DNA of 64,000 nt from Opitutaceae bacterium (lineage in GTDB: Bacteria; Verrucomicrobiota; Verrucomicrobiia; Opitutales; Opitutaceae): positions 1 to 64,000 of the forward strand of contig JAUSID010000168.1 of assembly GCA_030648295.1 (NCBI GenBank), in the 5' to 3' direction. Positions 16,738-25,455 of the stretch are shown piece by piece; within the stretch, counting starts at the first letter, position 1, and every line of letters starts with the position of its first letter. The position numbers and the translations under genes were made by a program. The notes beneath the pieces were generated by a model. The model worked only from the letters and a program-made list of their open reading frames with translations, made no database searches and was not told the origin of the DNA.

Positions 16738-16905
16738 GGGAGCAGCCGACGTCAGCAGGCTGGCGACCGTCGCTTGGAAAAATCCCAGCCTCGTTACCTC
16801 GGCTGCTACATTTTTCGTCTTCCGTAGCAGCCGACGTGAGGAGGCTGGCGTAACCCATTCGAAACCTTGTTCGGCCAGCCTCGTTACCTCGGCTGCTACG
16901 GGATC
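16738..16905. repeat. Family B repeats, two tandem hairpins
   Basis: Two consecutive units, each with a left arm agcagccgacgtcagcaggc or gtagcagccgacgtgaggag and a right arm cagcctcgttacctcggctg, occupy 16738-16809 and 16823-16899. They fill the gap between the PL10-like gene and the DUF4838 gene. The arms are the same sequence family as at 3432-3546. Confidence 0.9.
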
Positions 16906-16933
16906 CGGTCGAATTCGAACGCATGGATTCAAC

Positions 16934-18907
16934 TTAGGGCACACTCCGGTTGGACGGCCCCGCCGTTGTAGCCGGACGAACCGGCCCGGCTGGCGTTGCG
17001 GCTCCGGCCTCGAAACGCCAGCTCTTGTCCTCGACCCACGCGCAGTGATTGAAATTGCTGATCCACTCGCGCTCGTGCGCGCGCCGAAACGCAATCAGTC
17101 GCGCCAACGCCTCGCGGCCGCGTTCCGGGGTCGAGGTTGGATCGGAAAGCGTCAGCCCTCGCGAAACTTCCGCGCAGAGTCTCGCGTGCATCAAGCCGTT
17201 GCGCAGAAACCGGACGCGGGCCAGCGCTTCGGAATCGGCCCGCACCGCTGCTTCGGCCTTCGCGAGGGTCGCCTCCGCCGCAGCGAAGGAATCCGCCGGA
17301 TAAATGACGTGCGCCGCCAGCGCCCACGCCCGCCAGCGGGAGGTGTTGTCCTCGAACTGCCGGTTGATTTCCTCGCGCCGCTGCGCCGCATATCGCTCCC
17401 AATAATCGAAGTAGGCTTTGACGTGCGGTGCCGCGGCGCCGAATGCGCCAAAATATTCCGCGAGGAGCTCATCGGCGGCCGCCTGCGGTCGCGTGTGCAG
17501 CCGCATCAGCAGATAGAGGTTGGTTCCCTGTGTGGCCCAGTGACCGGTCAGCGCGTCGTAGTCGGTCGCCTCCATCCCGTGCCGCGCCTGATGCTGGAAC
17601 TCGTCCGCAAACTGGTGCGCGAAAACCAGCGGCATGGTGTAACCGTCGAGGCAGTAATTGCCGCGGGAAAACAGCCGCGCACCCGTTTCGTGCCACTGCG
17701 TCCACTGCTGCTTGAACCAGTCGTGCTCCCCGGCCGAACGCGGGAACCAGCCGGCGGAGGGATACGACCCGACGAGGAGGTGCGAATTGAGCATCGTGCC
17801 CGGACTCGGCGGGTGGAAGTAGTTGAAGTAGTTATACACGACCACGGTCGCTTCCGGATCGATCGCCTCGACCTGCCGTTGCACATCGAGCCAGTAGCGC
17901 ACGTAGCGATCGGTCACGAACCGCGAGCCCATCACCTTGGACTTCGGGGGGTAGAACTTGAGGAAGTCCGCGGGCGGCGGCCCGTCCCAGGCGCGGCAGT
18001 TGTCGCACTCGCACAGGCCCATGATCCCGTTCTCGATCGCATTGACGAACCGGTGCCCGCCGCCCGGATCCGCCGCGCGCCGCTCGCGCCAGAGCTCCAC
18101 GATCTTGCGCCGGAATTCCGGATTCGAGACGCACATCGAATAGTTCGCGCCGGGTTTCGGCGGTCCGCGCCTGCCATTCACGAGCTGAAACCATTCGGGG
18201 TGTTCTTCGCCGTATTTCTTCCACCAGTCGGTGAATGCATGGCCGTAGCTCAGCCGCACGTTCTTGCCCATCCGATGCCGTCGGAGGAAGACCGCCTGAT
18301 CATGGGCATATGCCGCCGCGGCCTCCGGCGTGAAACCGAGTTCCGCCCGCTCGCCCTTGAACGTCAGTCCGCCGCGAACGTTCCGTTGAAAAAACGCCGG
18401 CGAGAAAGTCGTATCCGCGTTTCGCGCCCGCACCGTGCGCGTTTTCGGGACAACCGTTCCCAGTTCACCCGGCCAGAGCCAGCGCACGCCCACGTCACGC
18501 TCGAGCCACTCGTAGACGCCAAACAAGGTCCCGCCAAATGTGCCCGGGTCCAACGGATCGCCCGCGGCATCGCCGCCCGCGATCGTAATCGCGGAATCCG
18601 TCATCCGCAGCACACTCGTTTCGGGCGCGAGTCGCGGCACATCGATGCCGGCGGCGCGCGCGGCGCGCGTGTCACCAATATAGATACAGCCGCCGCGCTC
18701 AGGCCGCCCCGCCGACTCGGACAGGATCGCCAGCCGTGCACCGGTGGCTTTCTCGACGTGATAAACGAGTTCCTCCGCCGCGTAGCGTGCAACCGCCGTC
18801 GGCTGATCCGCGATGACGACCACCACGGCCGCCCGGCTATCCTTCACCACGTCGACGTCGGCGCGCGCGGTGATGGCGAGGCATCCGAAGAGGGCGGGGC
18901 GCACCAC
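16934..18907 (-). CDS. DUF4838 protein (second tandem copy)
   Basis: A 657-residue paralogue of the next gene. An N-terminal GH20b-like domain (VARYAAEELVYHVEKATGAR, GTLFGVYEWLERDVGVRWLW) precedes the DUF4838 TIM-barrel-like domain (LSYGHAFTDWWKKYGEEHPE, MCVSNPEF, a CECDNC cysteine cluster, NYFNYFHPP). DUF4838 proteins are common in glycan-utilisation loci and are thought to be glycosidases; biochemical proof is thin. The track ORF (to 19063) begins in a family F repeat: its first ~35 residues are repeat translation. A GTG at 18907 or 18904 just before a short hydrophobic stretch (RPALFGCLAITARA) is a plausible real start, but this is uncertain. It lies downstream of its paralogue and probably belongs to the same transcript. 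Confidence 0.82.
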   Translation of the reverse strand: MVRPALFGCLAITARADVDVVKDSRAAVVVVIADQPTAVARYAAEELVYHVEKATGARLAILSESAGRPERGGCIYIGDTRAARAAGIDVPRLAPETSVLRMTDSAITIAGGDAAGDPLDPGTFGGTLFGVYEWLERDVGVRWLWPGELGTVVPKTRTVRARNADTTFSPAFFQRNVRGGLTFKGERAELGFTPEAAAAYAHDQAVFLRRHRMGKNVRLSYGHAFTDWWKKYGEEHPEWFQLVNGRRGPPKPGANYSMCVSNPEFRRKIVELWRERRAADPGGGHRFVNAIENGIMGLCECDNCRAWDGPPPADFLKFYPPKSKVMGSRFVTDRYVRYWLDVQRQVEAIDPEATVVVYNYFNYFHPPSPGTMLNSHLLVGSYPSAGWFPRSAGEHDWFKQQWTQWHETGARLFSRGNYCLDGYTMPLVFAHQFADEFQHQARHGMEATDYDALTGHWATQGTNLYLLMRLHTRPQAAADELLAEYFGAFGAAAPHVKAYFDYWERYAAQRREEINRQFEDNTSRWRAWALAAHVIYPADSFAAAEATLAKAEAAVRADSEALARVRFLRNGLMHARLCAEVSRGLTLSDPTSTPERGREALARLIAFRRAHEREWISNFNHCAWVEDKSWRFEAGAATPAGPVRPATTAGPSNRSVP

Positions 18908-18957
18908 CCGCGCGAGCTGACGTAGCGATCGAATCTTCGGCTCAGCAACCGTTGAAT

Positions 18958-19032
18958 GGAGCCGCGGCGCCCCCGCCGCGGCCACAAGCACACCGTTATG
19001 CGATCCGACGCGGCGAGGGCGCCGCGTCTCCA
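18958..19032. repeat. Family F repeat (GGAGCCGCGGCGCCCCCGCCGCGGCC)
   Basis: Arms ggagccgcggcgcccccgcc.. at 18958-18983 and gcggcgagggcgccgcgtct.. at 19010-19032 are imperfect reverse complements. They lie between the two DUF4838 genes and run into the open frame of the second one. Fragments of the same family occur near 10376-10392. Confidence 0.7.
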
Positions 19033-19082
19033 ATGAACGACCGGCGTACAAGCTCAACTGCATGCTGCTATGCGAATCCAGC

Positions 19083-21041
19083 TCACGGATAAAAATCCGC
19101 CGGTTGCTTGGTTTCGCTCGCGAGCTTCCAGCTCAAATCCTCGACCCACGCGTTGTGGCCCAGGTTCGCGAACCACTCGCGTTCGTGTTTGCGGCGGAAC
19201 GCCAGCAACTCGGCCAGTTTCCCCTTGCCGCGTTCAACGGTGGACTCCGGATCGGCCAGCGTGAGTTGCTGCGCCACCTCCGCACAGAGCTTCGCGTGGG
19301 CCAGCCCGGTCTGGAGAAACTCCACCCGCGCGGTCGCCTCGGGGTTGCCCCGCGCCGCGGCGGCGGCCTTCGCCAGCAGCGCCTCGCCCGGGCCGAAGGA
19401 CCCGGCCGGGAACACCCGATGCGGCGCCTTTGCCCATGTCCGCCAGCGGATCGCCACGCGATCGTAGAACACATCGTGGATCAGCTTCCGGTTGTCCATG
19501 GTGTAGCTTTCCCAGTAATCGAAATACGCCTTCACTTGCGACGCCGCGGGGCCGAATCCCGCATAGTAGTCCGCCAGCAACGCGCCCGGATTCGCCTGGG
19601 GGGTCACATGCAACCGCATGAGCAGGTAGAGACTCGGTCCCTGGATGGCCCACTGGCCGGTGAGTGAATCGAAATCGGTCGCGACCATCCCGTTCCTCAC
19701 CCCGTTCTGAAAATCGTCGGCAAACTGGTGCGCGAAGACGAACGGCATGCTGTAGGCGTCGAGGAAGTAGTTTGGCCGGAAAAAGAGGCGCGCCCCGGTT
19801 TTCCGCCAGTCCGCCCACTGCCGCTTGTACCACTCGTGCTCGTCGTCTTTCCGCGGATACCACCCCGCCGACGGGCAGAATCCGAGCAGGATGTTCTCGT
19901 TCAGCTTCACGCCCGAGGTCGGCGCCTGGAAATAGTTGAAGTACACATAACCCACGACCACGACGTTCGGGTTCTCCTTCGCCGCCAGCTGCTGGATCGC
20001 GAGGGCGAAGCGGGCGTAGCGATCAGAGACGAACCGCGTGCCGTAGACCTTGAAGTTCGGCGCGTAGTACTTCATCGCGTCCGGCGGCGTCGGGCCGTCC
20101 CACGCCTGGCACTTTTCGCATTCGCACTGGCCGACGATGTCGTTCTCGACCGCGTTGATGAAGCTCGGCCCCGACGTGCGCTTCGCCCCGCCCTTGTCCC
20201 GCCACAGCTTCACGATCTGCTGGTGCAGGCCGGGGTTCGAGACGCACATCGCGTAGCGCGCTCCCGGCTTCTCCGGCCCGCGCTTGCCCTTGTAGAGCTG
20301 AAACCAGTCCGAGTGCTCCTTGCCGTATTTTTCCCACCAGTCGGTAAACGCGTGGCCGTAGCTCATCTTCTCGCTGCGGCCCATCCGTTGCCGGCGCAGG
20401 AAGACGGTCTGCACCGCGGCGTATTCCTCCGCCGCCTTGGACGTGAATCCGAGGGCCGGATTTCCACTCGTGAATCCGAGCCCCGTCCGGACGTGCCGCT
20501 GGAACAGCTGTGGTGTCACGGTGAGGTCGATCGCGCGCAACGCGATCGTCCGCGTTTTCGGCACATGCGTGCCCAGTTCGCCCGGCCAGAGCCAGCGCAC
20601 ACCCAGCTCCCGCTCCAGCCATTCGTAAACGCCAAACAGCGTGCCGGCCGAGGTGTCACGGTCGAGCGGGTCGCGGTCCTCGTCCTTGCCGACGATGTAC
20701 AGCGCCTTCGCCGTCGCCCGAAGCTGGAATGTCTCGGCGGGCAGCGCTGAAATGTTGATCCCGGTATCGCGCGCCGCGTAGGTGTCGCCGAGGTAGATCG
20801 CCGTGTCGGGCGTCGAATCACACTCGCAAACGATCGGGAGCTTGGCCCCCGTCGCCTTCTCGACGTGATAGACCAGTTCCTCCGCCGCGTACTGAACGAC
20901 GCGAGTTGACTTCTCCGGCAGAACAATTGCCGCCGTGGGCCGGCCGTCCTGCACGATGAACGCGGAGCCGGTGGCGGCGACCGCAGTGGGAGAGAGCAGA
21001 GCCGACGCGAGCAGCGCGGCGCCAAGGAGACGGGCGCTCAC
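19083..21041 (-). CDS. DUF4838 protein (first tandem copy)
   Basis: A 652-residue exported protein. The start is the GTG ending at 21041: it overlaps the TGA of the receptor gene (GTGA) and begins a good signal peptide (ARLLGAALLASALLSPTAVA); the longer track ORF reads antiparallel shadow sequence. Domains: a GH20b-like N-terminal domain (YAAEELVYHVEKATGAKLPI), the linker GTLFGVYEWLERELGVRWLW, then DUF4838 with LSYGHAFTDWWEKYGKEHSD, ARYAMCVSNPG, the CECEKC cysteine motif and YVYFNYFQAP. The role is probably glycan binding or hydrolysis in the periplasm on what the receptor imports. Tight coupling to the TonB receptor is the strongest clue to function. The catalytic residues of the family are not securely known. 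Confidence 0.85.
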   Translation of the reverse strand: MSARLLGAALLASALLSPTAVAATGSAFIVQDGRPTAAIVLPEKSTRVVQYAAEELVYHVEKATGAKLPIVCECDSTPDTAIYLGDTYAARDTGINISALPAETFQLRATAKALYIVGKDEDRDPLDRDTSAGTLFGVYEWLERELGVRWLWPGELGTHVPKTRTIALRAIDLTVTPQLFQRHVRTGLGFTSGNPALGFTSKAAEEYAAVQTVFLRRQRMGRSEKMSYGHAFTDWWEKYGKEHSDWFQLYKGKRGPEKPGARYAMCVSNPGLHQQIVKLWRDKGGAKRTSGPSFINAVENDIVGQCECEKCQAWDGPTPPDAMKYYAPNFKVYGTRFVSDRYARFALAIQQLAAKENPNVVVVGYVYFNYFQAPTSGVKLNENILLGFCPSAGWYPRKDDEHEWYKRQWADWRKTGARLFFRPNYFLDAYSMPFVFAHQFADDFQNGVRNGMVATDFDSLTGQWAIQGPSLYLLMRLHVTPQANPGALLADYYAGFGPAASQVKAYFDYWESYTMDNRKLIHDVFYDRVAIRWRTWAKAPHRVFPAGSFGPGEALLAKAAAAARGNPEATARVEFLQTGLAHAKLCAEVAQQLTLADPESTVERGKGKLAELLAFRRKHEREWFANLGHNAWVEDLSWKLASETKQPADFYP

Positions 21042-24000
21042 AGGTCGAACGTGGCCGTGAGGATGAACTGACGCGGGTCGACGATCCGGTAGGCGTTTGG
21101 CGTGCCATCCGGGAACGCGCTCACTGGCTGCAGCCGGCCGCCTTCCTGGATGTTCCGGACATTCAGCTGCACGGTCATGCCCACCTTGTCCGACCAAATC
21201 TTTGTCCGATACGCCGCCAGGAGATCGAAGTAGAACCGGCCCTTGTCGTAAATCGGCCGGTTGCGATCCAGATTGGTGATGATTGCCGGCAGGCTCTGGA
21301 GCCCGTAGTAGCCGATGGAGCCCTTATCCTCCCAACGGACGGCGCCGCCGACATTGAAGTTGCGCAGAATCCGATGCTCGGTGATTCCGCGCAGACGAAA
21401 GTTCGTCGACACGTTGGCGCGATATTTACGCACCTGTGGCAGGCTCTTGCCCACGGTCTGCTGCGCAATCGCCAGCGGGCTGTTCACATTGCCCGGCAGA
21501 TATCTGTCCGGCGTCTGGACGCCGGCATAACTGGTGGTGTACCAGGGCTGGCCCGTCTCCTTGTCGATGAGACTCTGCCAGACCGGCATCCGCTCGTTCA
21601 AATAATCGAGCAAATCCTGCGCGATCGCGGCCTGGATGGTCTCGCTCTCGGTCACGTTGCCCTTGATCGTCCAGTAATTCGTCGGGTTGTAGTAGATCTC
21701 GATTTCCTTGCCTTTGCTGAGCGCGTCCTGGCCCTGCGAAATCGGCAATCCGCCAAAGTTCACGCTGGTCTGAAGCATCTCGAGCACCTGCGGATCCATC
21801 TGCATTTCGCGCGCCACGGCGGCATCGAGTGCGGCACCCGTGAGATTGGGCTGCGTCGCCTGCAGCCACTGCCGCGTGCGCACATCGAGGGCGAAGCTGC
21901 GCGAGTTGTTGCCGTCGAAGACGTCCATTTTCACGCTGCGGGTGGCCAGCGTCGACGAGGTGCCGCTGCGATCGTTCGTGGTCCGCGTGATGAACTGATT
22001 GGCGCGCAGCATGAGTTTGCCGTTGAAGAGATTCAGGCTGAATCCCCAGTCCTCGCCCCTGCCCTGCGGATTCGGCAGCAGCTTTCCGTGCAGGTTGATC
22101 GCCGGATTGGCCGGGATGAAGCTGTCGGACTTGTTCGCATGCCCGCTGAGCCACGGCGTAATCTTCAACACCGCACCCGCCGTCTTCGTCTCGCCTTCGT
22201 TGAACTTGTAGTCGCCCTCCGCCCACTGCTGGTCCCATTCGTAATTGTGCGACATCGCGTCCGGCATCAACTGCGCCGCGATGCCCGCCTTGGTGTAAAC
22301 GCGATCCTTGCGCAGGCCCAGCGTCGTCACCAACCGGTCTTTCAAAAGGTGGCTCTGCCAGACGATGCCCTGGGTCTTCTGGATCTTGAGCGAGTTTTGC
22401 GACCCCGCCGTGCCGTTGGCCGAGGCGGCGAGACCCAGCTGCGTCGGTTCGTTGTTGACCCTTCCCGCGGCAAAATTGCCCCACGTGTAGTTGTGGGTGC
22501 CCGCGACCGAGCCGGTAAAGGGCGCGTGATCCACATTGAACCCCTGGTTGTCGCCCACGAGGTAGAAGCGGTAACTGCGCGAGCCGGTGGGCGACGCTCC
22601 GTCCTGCGGCAGGGTGTCGCCGGGCAGCCGCGAACTGGTGGCGCGCGGCGTGCCCGCCGGCAGCCACGGATGGTCATCGAGCATCGCCAGCTGATAGTAG
22701 AACGCCCGGGACTGGTTGTGCTTATACTCACCGTATCCACTGAACTGGTGCAGCCCGAGCCAGCGCATCCAGCCGTTCTCCTGCCGGAGATCGAGCTTGT
22801 AGGCGAGTTGCGTGCGATAGGTGTCGTTCGTCAGCGGCCGGTCGATCACGTTCGTCTCCGTCATCCCAAAATAGGGTCTCAGGAAAAACGGGTTGGGCGA
22901 CCCGTCGAGCCGTCGCATGTTGGGATCGACGTAGAGGTACGTGGAGCCCGAGCTGCCGGTGGGATAGTCGCGGAACAGCTTGGGCGAGTCCTCGCGGAAC
23001 CAGCCCAGCTGCGCCGCCAGCAGCTGACGCGGCGTATTGAAGAAGAGATGATCAACCGTGACCAGGGAGGTGCCGGTGACCTCGTCGAAGTTGTTCATCG
23101 AGGCGGAATTGATCGTGGACCAATCGTAAAGCGACTTGCTGCTCACCGCGCCGTCGGACGTCCACAGCGGCTGCGTGCGGCGAAGCGTCTGCGGATTCAG
23201 GAGCATGTAATTGTTTCCCGTCTGGTTGTTGCTCGCCGTGGTCGTCAACAACGCGTCCTGCGTCGTTGTGCCGCGCGGCGCGGTCCAGTAGCTCACGCCA
23301 TTCGAGTCGATGTACAACAGCGAGGTGCCGCGGCCGGTGGTCTGGAACGCACTGTTGAACACCGCCGCGCCCGCGTTGATTTGCGGCACGCCGGCGCCGA
23401 GCGTCGACACGGGCTGACCATTGCGATTGACCGGCGAGCCGTTGATGTAGGCCGTGTTCGTCACCGGATCCCAGGTCGGCGCACCCACGGCCACCCACTG
23501 GCTGACGCCGTCGCGCGGCGTGATGCTGTTCGGCCGGCGGCCGTATTGATGGAAATACTGGTAGCTCGCGGAGATGCTGGTCGAGGGGAACGGCCGGTAT
23601 TTGACCATGCCATTGTAGCGCTCGGCCTTCACGCCTGACGGCTGCCGGTTGTATTCCGTCCTTTGGAAAACCTGGCTCAGCCGGATGGCGAGCTTGTCCT
23701 TCAGGAGGACGCGATTGGCGTCGAGGCTTTGGCGATACCCGGCCTCCCCATCGAGCCGGCCAAACAATTCCGCGCGGAGCTGAAGCTCCGTCCGGTTGCG
23801 ACTCAGGTTCGCTGAGGACGGCACGCTGTTGGCGGTGCCGGAGGCGTTGCCGAGCCCGAAAAGATTCGAGTTTGGGCCGCGGCTGATCTCGACCGCATCA
23901 GAGTTGATTGGATCCAGGGGCACCCGGCGGCTGGTTTCGAAGCCGCCGTAGGCGACATTGGCGCTCGTCAGCCCGCGGACACGATTCGCGGTGTTCGGGT

Positions 24001-24532
24001 TGTCCGCGAGATTGTCGCTCGGCTGGAAACTCTGGTTGAACGCGAAGTCGGTATAGTTGCCGGAGCCCTCGGTGCTCGCCTCGTACGCGAAGATGTCGTT
24101 GATATCGAGCATCGCGAAGTCCGCCATCTGCTCCTTCGTCACGACCGTGATCGACGACCCGAGGTCCTCGATCTTCGAGTTGATGCGCGTGCCCGACATC
24201 GTGTTGGCGCCATAGTAGCCGCGGTTGTCGTCGACGACTTCGAACGGCGACATGGTGACCAACTCACCGGAAGTTTCCGGGCGGACCGCGACCGCGGCCC
24301 TGGCATCGTCCGCCTGCTTGGCGGACAACTCTTCGGGGTCGAGCCGGCCATTGCCATTGCGATCGTATTTCGCGAGGTCACCCGGCGAGGGAGTGGCGGC
24401 CTGTACCCACGACGTCGCCGCCAGCGCGAGGGAAAGTGACCCACAGAGAATCGCCTCCCGGGTCCGGGACCGATGACGACGGCTCCGCTGCGGAGTGGAG
24501 GCGGTGGCTTGAATGTTGTTCTCGGGTTTCAT
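21038..24532 (-). CDS. TonB-dependent outer-membrane receptor with an N-terminal EF-hand
   Basis: A 1164-residue receptor. After a signal region (ILCGSLSLALAATSWVQA) comes a canonical EF-hand loop, DRNGNGRLDPEE (residues 57-68). The segment VTMSPFEVVDDNRGYYGANT contains the SPFEV stretch typical of Opitutaceae receptors and may serve as TonB box. The plug follows (TRINSKIEDLGSSITVVTKE, RVRGLTSANVAYGGFETSR, VEISRGPNSNLFGLGNASGT), then a barrel of about 900 residues ending in the C-terminal strand FILTATFDL. It imports an oligosaccharide across the outer membrane. It is preceded by a deoR gene on the same strand (38-base gap) and followed by DUF4838 genes with a 4-base overlap, so the three form one unit. 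Confidence 0.93.
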   Translation of the reverse strand: MKPENNIQATASTPQRSRRHRSRTREAILCGSLSLALAATSWVQAATPSPGDLAKYDRNGNGRLDPEELSAKQADDARAAVAVRPETSGELVTMSPFEVVDDNRGYYGANTMSGTRINSKIEDLGSSITVVTKEQMADFAMLDINDIFAYEASTEGSGNYTDFAFNQSFQPSDNLADNPNTANRVRGLTSANVAYGGFETSRRVPLDPINSDAVEISRGPNSNLFGLGNASGTANSVPSSANLSRNRTELQLRAELFGRLDGEAGYRQSLDANRVLLKDKLAIRLSQVFQRTEYNRQPSGVKAERYNGMVKYRPFPSTSISASYQYFHQYGRRPNSITPRDGVSQWVAVGAPTWDPVTNTAYINGSPVNRNGQPVSTLGAGVPQINAGAAVFNSAFQTTGRGTSLLYIDSNGVSYWTAPRGTTTQDALLTTTASNNQTGNNYMLLNPQTLRRTQPLWTSDGAVSSKSLYDWSTINSASMNNFDEVTGTSLVTVDHLFFNTPRQLLAAQLGWFREDSPKLFRDYPTGSSGSTYLYVDPNMRRLDGSPNPFFLRPYFGMTETNVIDRPLTNDTYRTQLAYKLDLRQENGWMRWLGLHQFSGYGEYKHNQSRAFYYQLAMLDDHPWLPAGTPRATSSRLPGDTLPQDGASPTGSRSYRFYLVGDNQGFNVDHAPFTGSVAGTHNYTWGNFAAGRVNNEPTQLGLAASANGTAGSQNSLKIQKTQGIVWQSHLLKDRLVTTLGLRKDRVYTKAGIAAQLMPDAMSHNYEWDQQWAEGDYKFNEGETKTAGAVLKITPWLSGHANKSDSFIPANPAINLHGKLLPNPQGRGEDWGFSLNLFNGKLMLRANQFITRTTNDRSGTSSTLATRSVKMDVFDGNNSRSFALDVRTRQWLQATQPNLTGAALDAAVAREMQMDPQVLEMLQTSVNFGGLPISQGQDALSKGKEIEIYYNPTNYWTIKGNVTESETIQAAIAQDLLDYLNERMPVWQSLIDKETGQPWYTTSYAGVQTPDRYLPGNVNSPLAIAQQTVGKSLPQVRKYRANVSTNFRLRGITEHRILRNFNVGGAVRWEDKGSIGYYGLQSLPAIITNLDRNRPIYDKGRFYFDLLAAYRTKIWSDKVGMTVQLNVRNIQEGGRLQPVSAFPDGTPNAYRIVDPRQFILTATFDL

Positions 24533-24570
24533 GGAAGTTTGGAGTTACAAGGCTTGGTCGTGAACGCGCG

Positions 24571-25359
24571 TCATCCCCCGAGGGGGAAAACGGTGAGAAT
24601 CTTCGGGCCGAGACGGCCGAATTGTTTCAACAGGCCGGCGGGCGCGCCGGCATCGGTGATGAAGATGTCGACGTCCGCGAGGGTGCCGGAGCGGGCCAGT
24701 TCCGTCCGGCCGATCTTGGTGTGATCGCAAAGGATGCAGGAGCGATTCGCGATCCGCCGCATCGTCCTGTCGACGCGCGCGAGCCGAAGGTCGGAATTGT
24801 AGATCGCGCCGTCGGTGCCGATCGCGTCGGCCCCCTGAAATGCGATGTCGGCGGAAAACATCTCCAGGCAGTGCTCCGTGACCGGCCCGGTCAGATCCGG
24901 GCTGCCTTCCCGGATGATCCCGCCCAGCAGGATCACCTCAACGTCGGTCGCGTGCTGAAGCTCGGAAGCGACCGCCAGGCTGGGAGTGATGACCGTGAGA
25001 TTCTCGCCGTCCTTCAGCAATGAGGCCAGCTCCAGCGTCGTCGTGCCATTGTCCAGGATCAACCGCTGCCCCGGGCGCACGAGTTTGCGCGCTTCGGCGG
25101 CGATGGCGCATTTCTCCGCGCGGTTCCGCTCGCGACGTTCGCGGTAATCGAACTCGAACATCATCCGCTCCGTCAGCACGGCGCCGCCATGCGTGCGCTG
25201 GATCTGCGACTTGCCTTCGAGCACATCGAGATCGCGCCGGATTGTCATCTCGCTTACCGCGAACTCGCGCGCGAGCTCGACAATTGAAACTCCCGGCTGC
25301 CCCGCAAATCGGTCCCGGATGACCGACTGCCGGACCGCAGAGGGGAGCTTTTTCACCAT
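24571..25359 (-). CDS. DeoR-family transcriptional regulator
   Basis: A 262-residue repressor-type regulator. The N-terminal winged helix (VSIVELAREFAVSEMTIRRD, then THGGAVLTER) matches the DeoR family. The C-terminal DeoRC sugar-phosphate sensor has LDNGTTTLELA (phosphate-binding loop), ILLGGIIREGSPDLTGP, GADAIGTDGAIYNSD and CDHTKIGRTELAR. Such proteins normally respond to a phosphorylated sugar and release their operators, and the adjacent FGGY kinase could make that effector. A 39-bp motif lies just upstream of this gene (25390-25428) and again in the divergent ceramidase/aminotransferase intergenic region, which suggests autoregulation and control of both arms of the locus. Confidence 0.93.
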   Translation of the reverse strand: MVKKLPSAVRQSVIRDRFAGQPGVSIVELAREFAVSEMTIRRDLDVLEGKSQIQRTHGGAVLTERMMFEFDYRERRERNRAEKCAIAAEARKLVRPGQRLILDNGTTTLELASLLKDGENLTVITPSLAVASELQHATDVEVILLGGIIREGSPDLTGPVTEHCLEMFSADIAFQGADAIGTDGAIYNSDLRLARVDRTMRRIANRSCILCDHTKIGRTELARSGTLADVDIFITDAGAPAGLLKQFGRLGPKILTVFPLGG

Positions 25360-25389
25360 GATTTGGCCGTTGTCCCCTTCGTGTTATGA

Positions 25390-25428
25390 AATGTCAAGTT
25401 GTTACCTATTCTCACGTGAACGAACATT
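25390..25428 (+). promoter_or_regulatory. Candidate DeoR operator, copy 1 (AATGTCAAG-N12-CTCAC-N8-ACATT)
   Basis: aATGTCAAG, twelve bases, CTCAC, eight bases and ACATT occur here on the plus strand, 30 bases before the deoR start. The same blocks with identical spacing occur at 28211-28249 on the minus strand. The outer pentamers AATGT and ACATT are reverse complements, and on the other strand the element begins aatgttcgttcac, resembling the ATGTTCG half-site of GlpR-type DeoR regulators. It also contains TTGACA on the minus strand, which may be the -35 box of deoR. The element sits in an AT-rich island in otherwise GC-rich DNA. Confidence 0.55.
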
Positions 25429-25455
25429 GCCGGCCGGGCGAACTGACAGCGCCGG

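Noticed and set aside
17045-18925. 626-codon plus-strand frame opposite a DUF4838 gene; similar cases at 15078-16646, 41393-43288, 49874-51805, 51809-53452 and 59692-61698
   Set aside because: All lie exactly antisense to genes with clear family motifs and show only shadow composition.
21374-23638. 754-codon open frame on the plus strand opposite the first TonB receptor
   Set aside because: GC-driven antisense shadow: Arg/His/Val-rich composition, no domain signatures, while the opposite strand encodes a textbook receptor.
24575-24586. CCCCCGAGGGGG at the end of deoR as terminator
   Set aside because: It lies inside the last codons, has a two-base loop and no T-run, and the receptor gene follows after 38 bases on the same strand.
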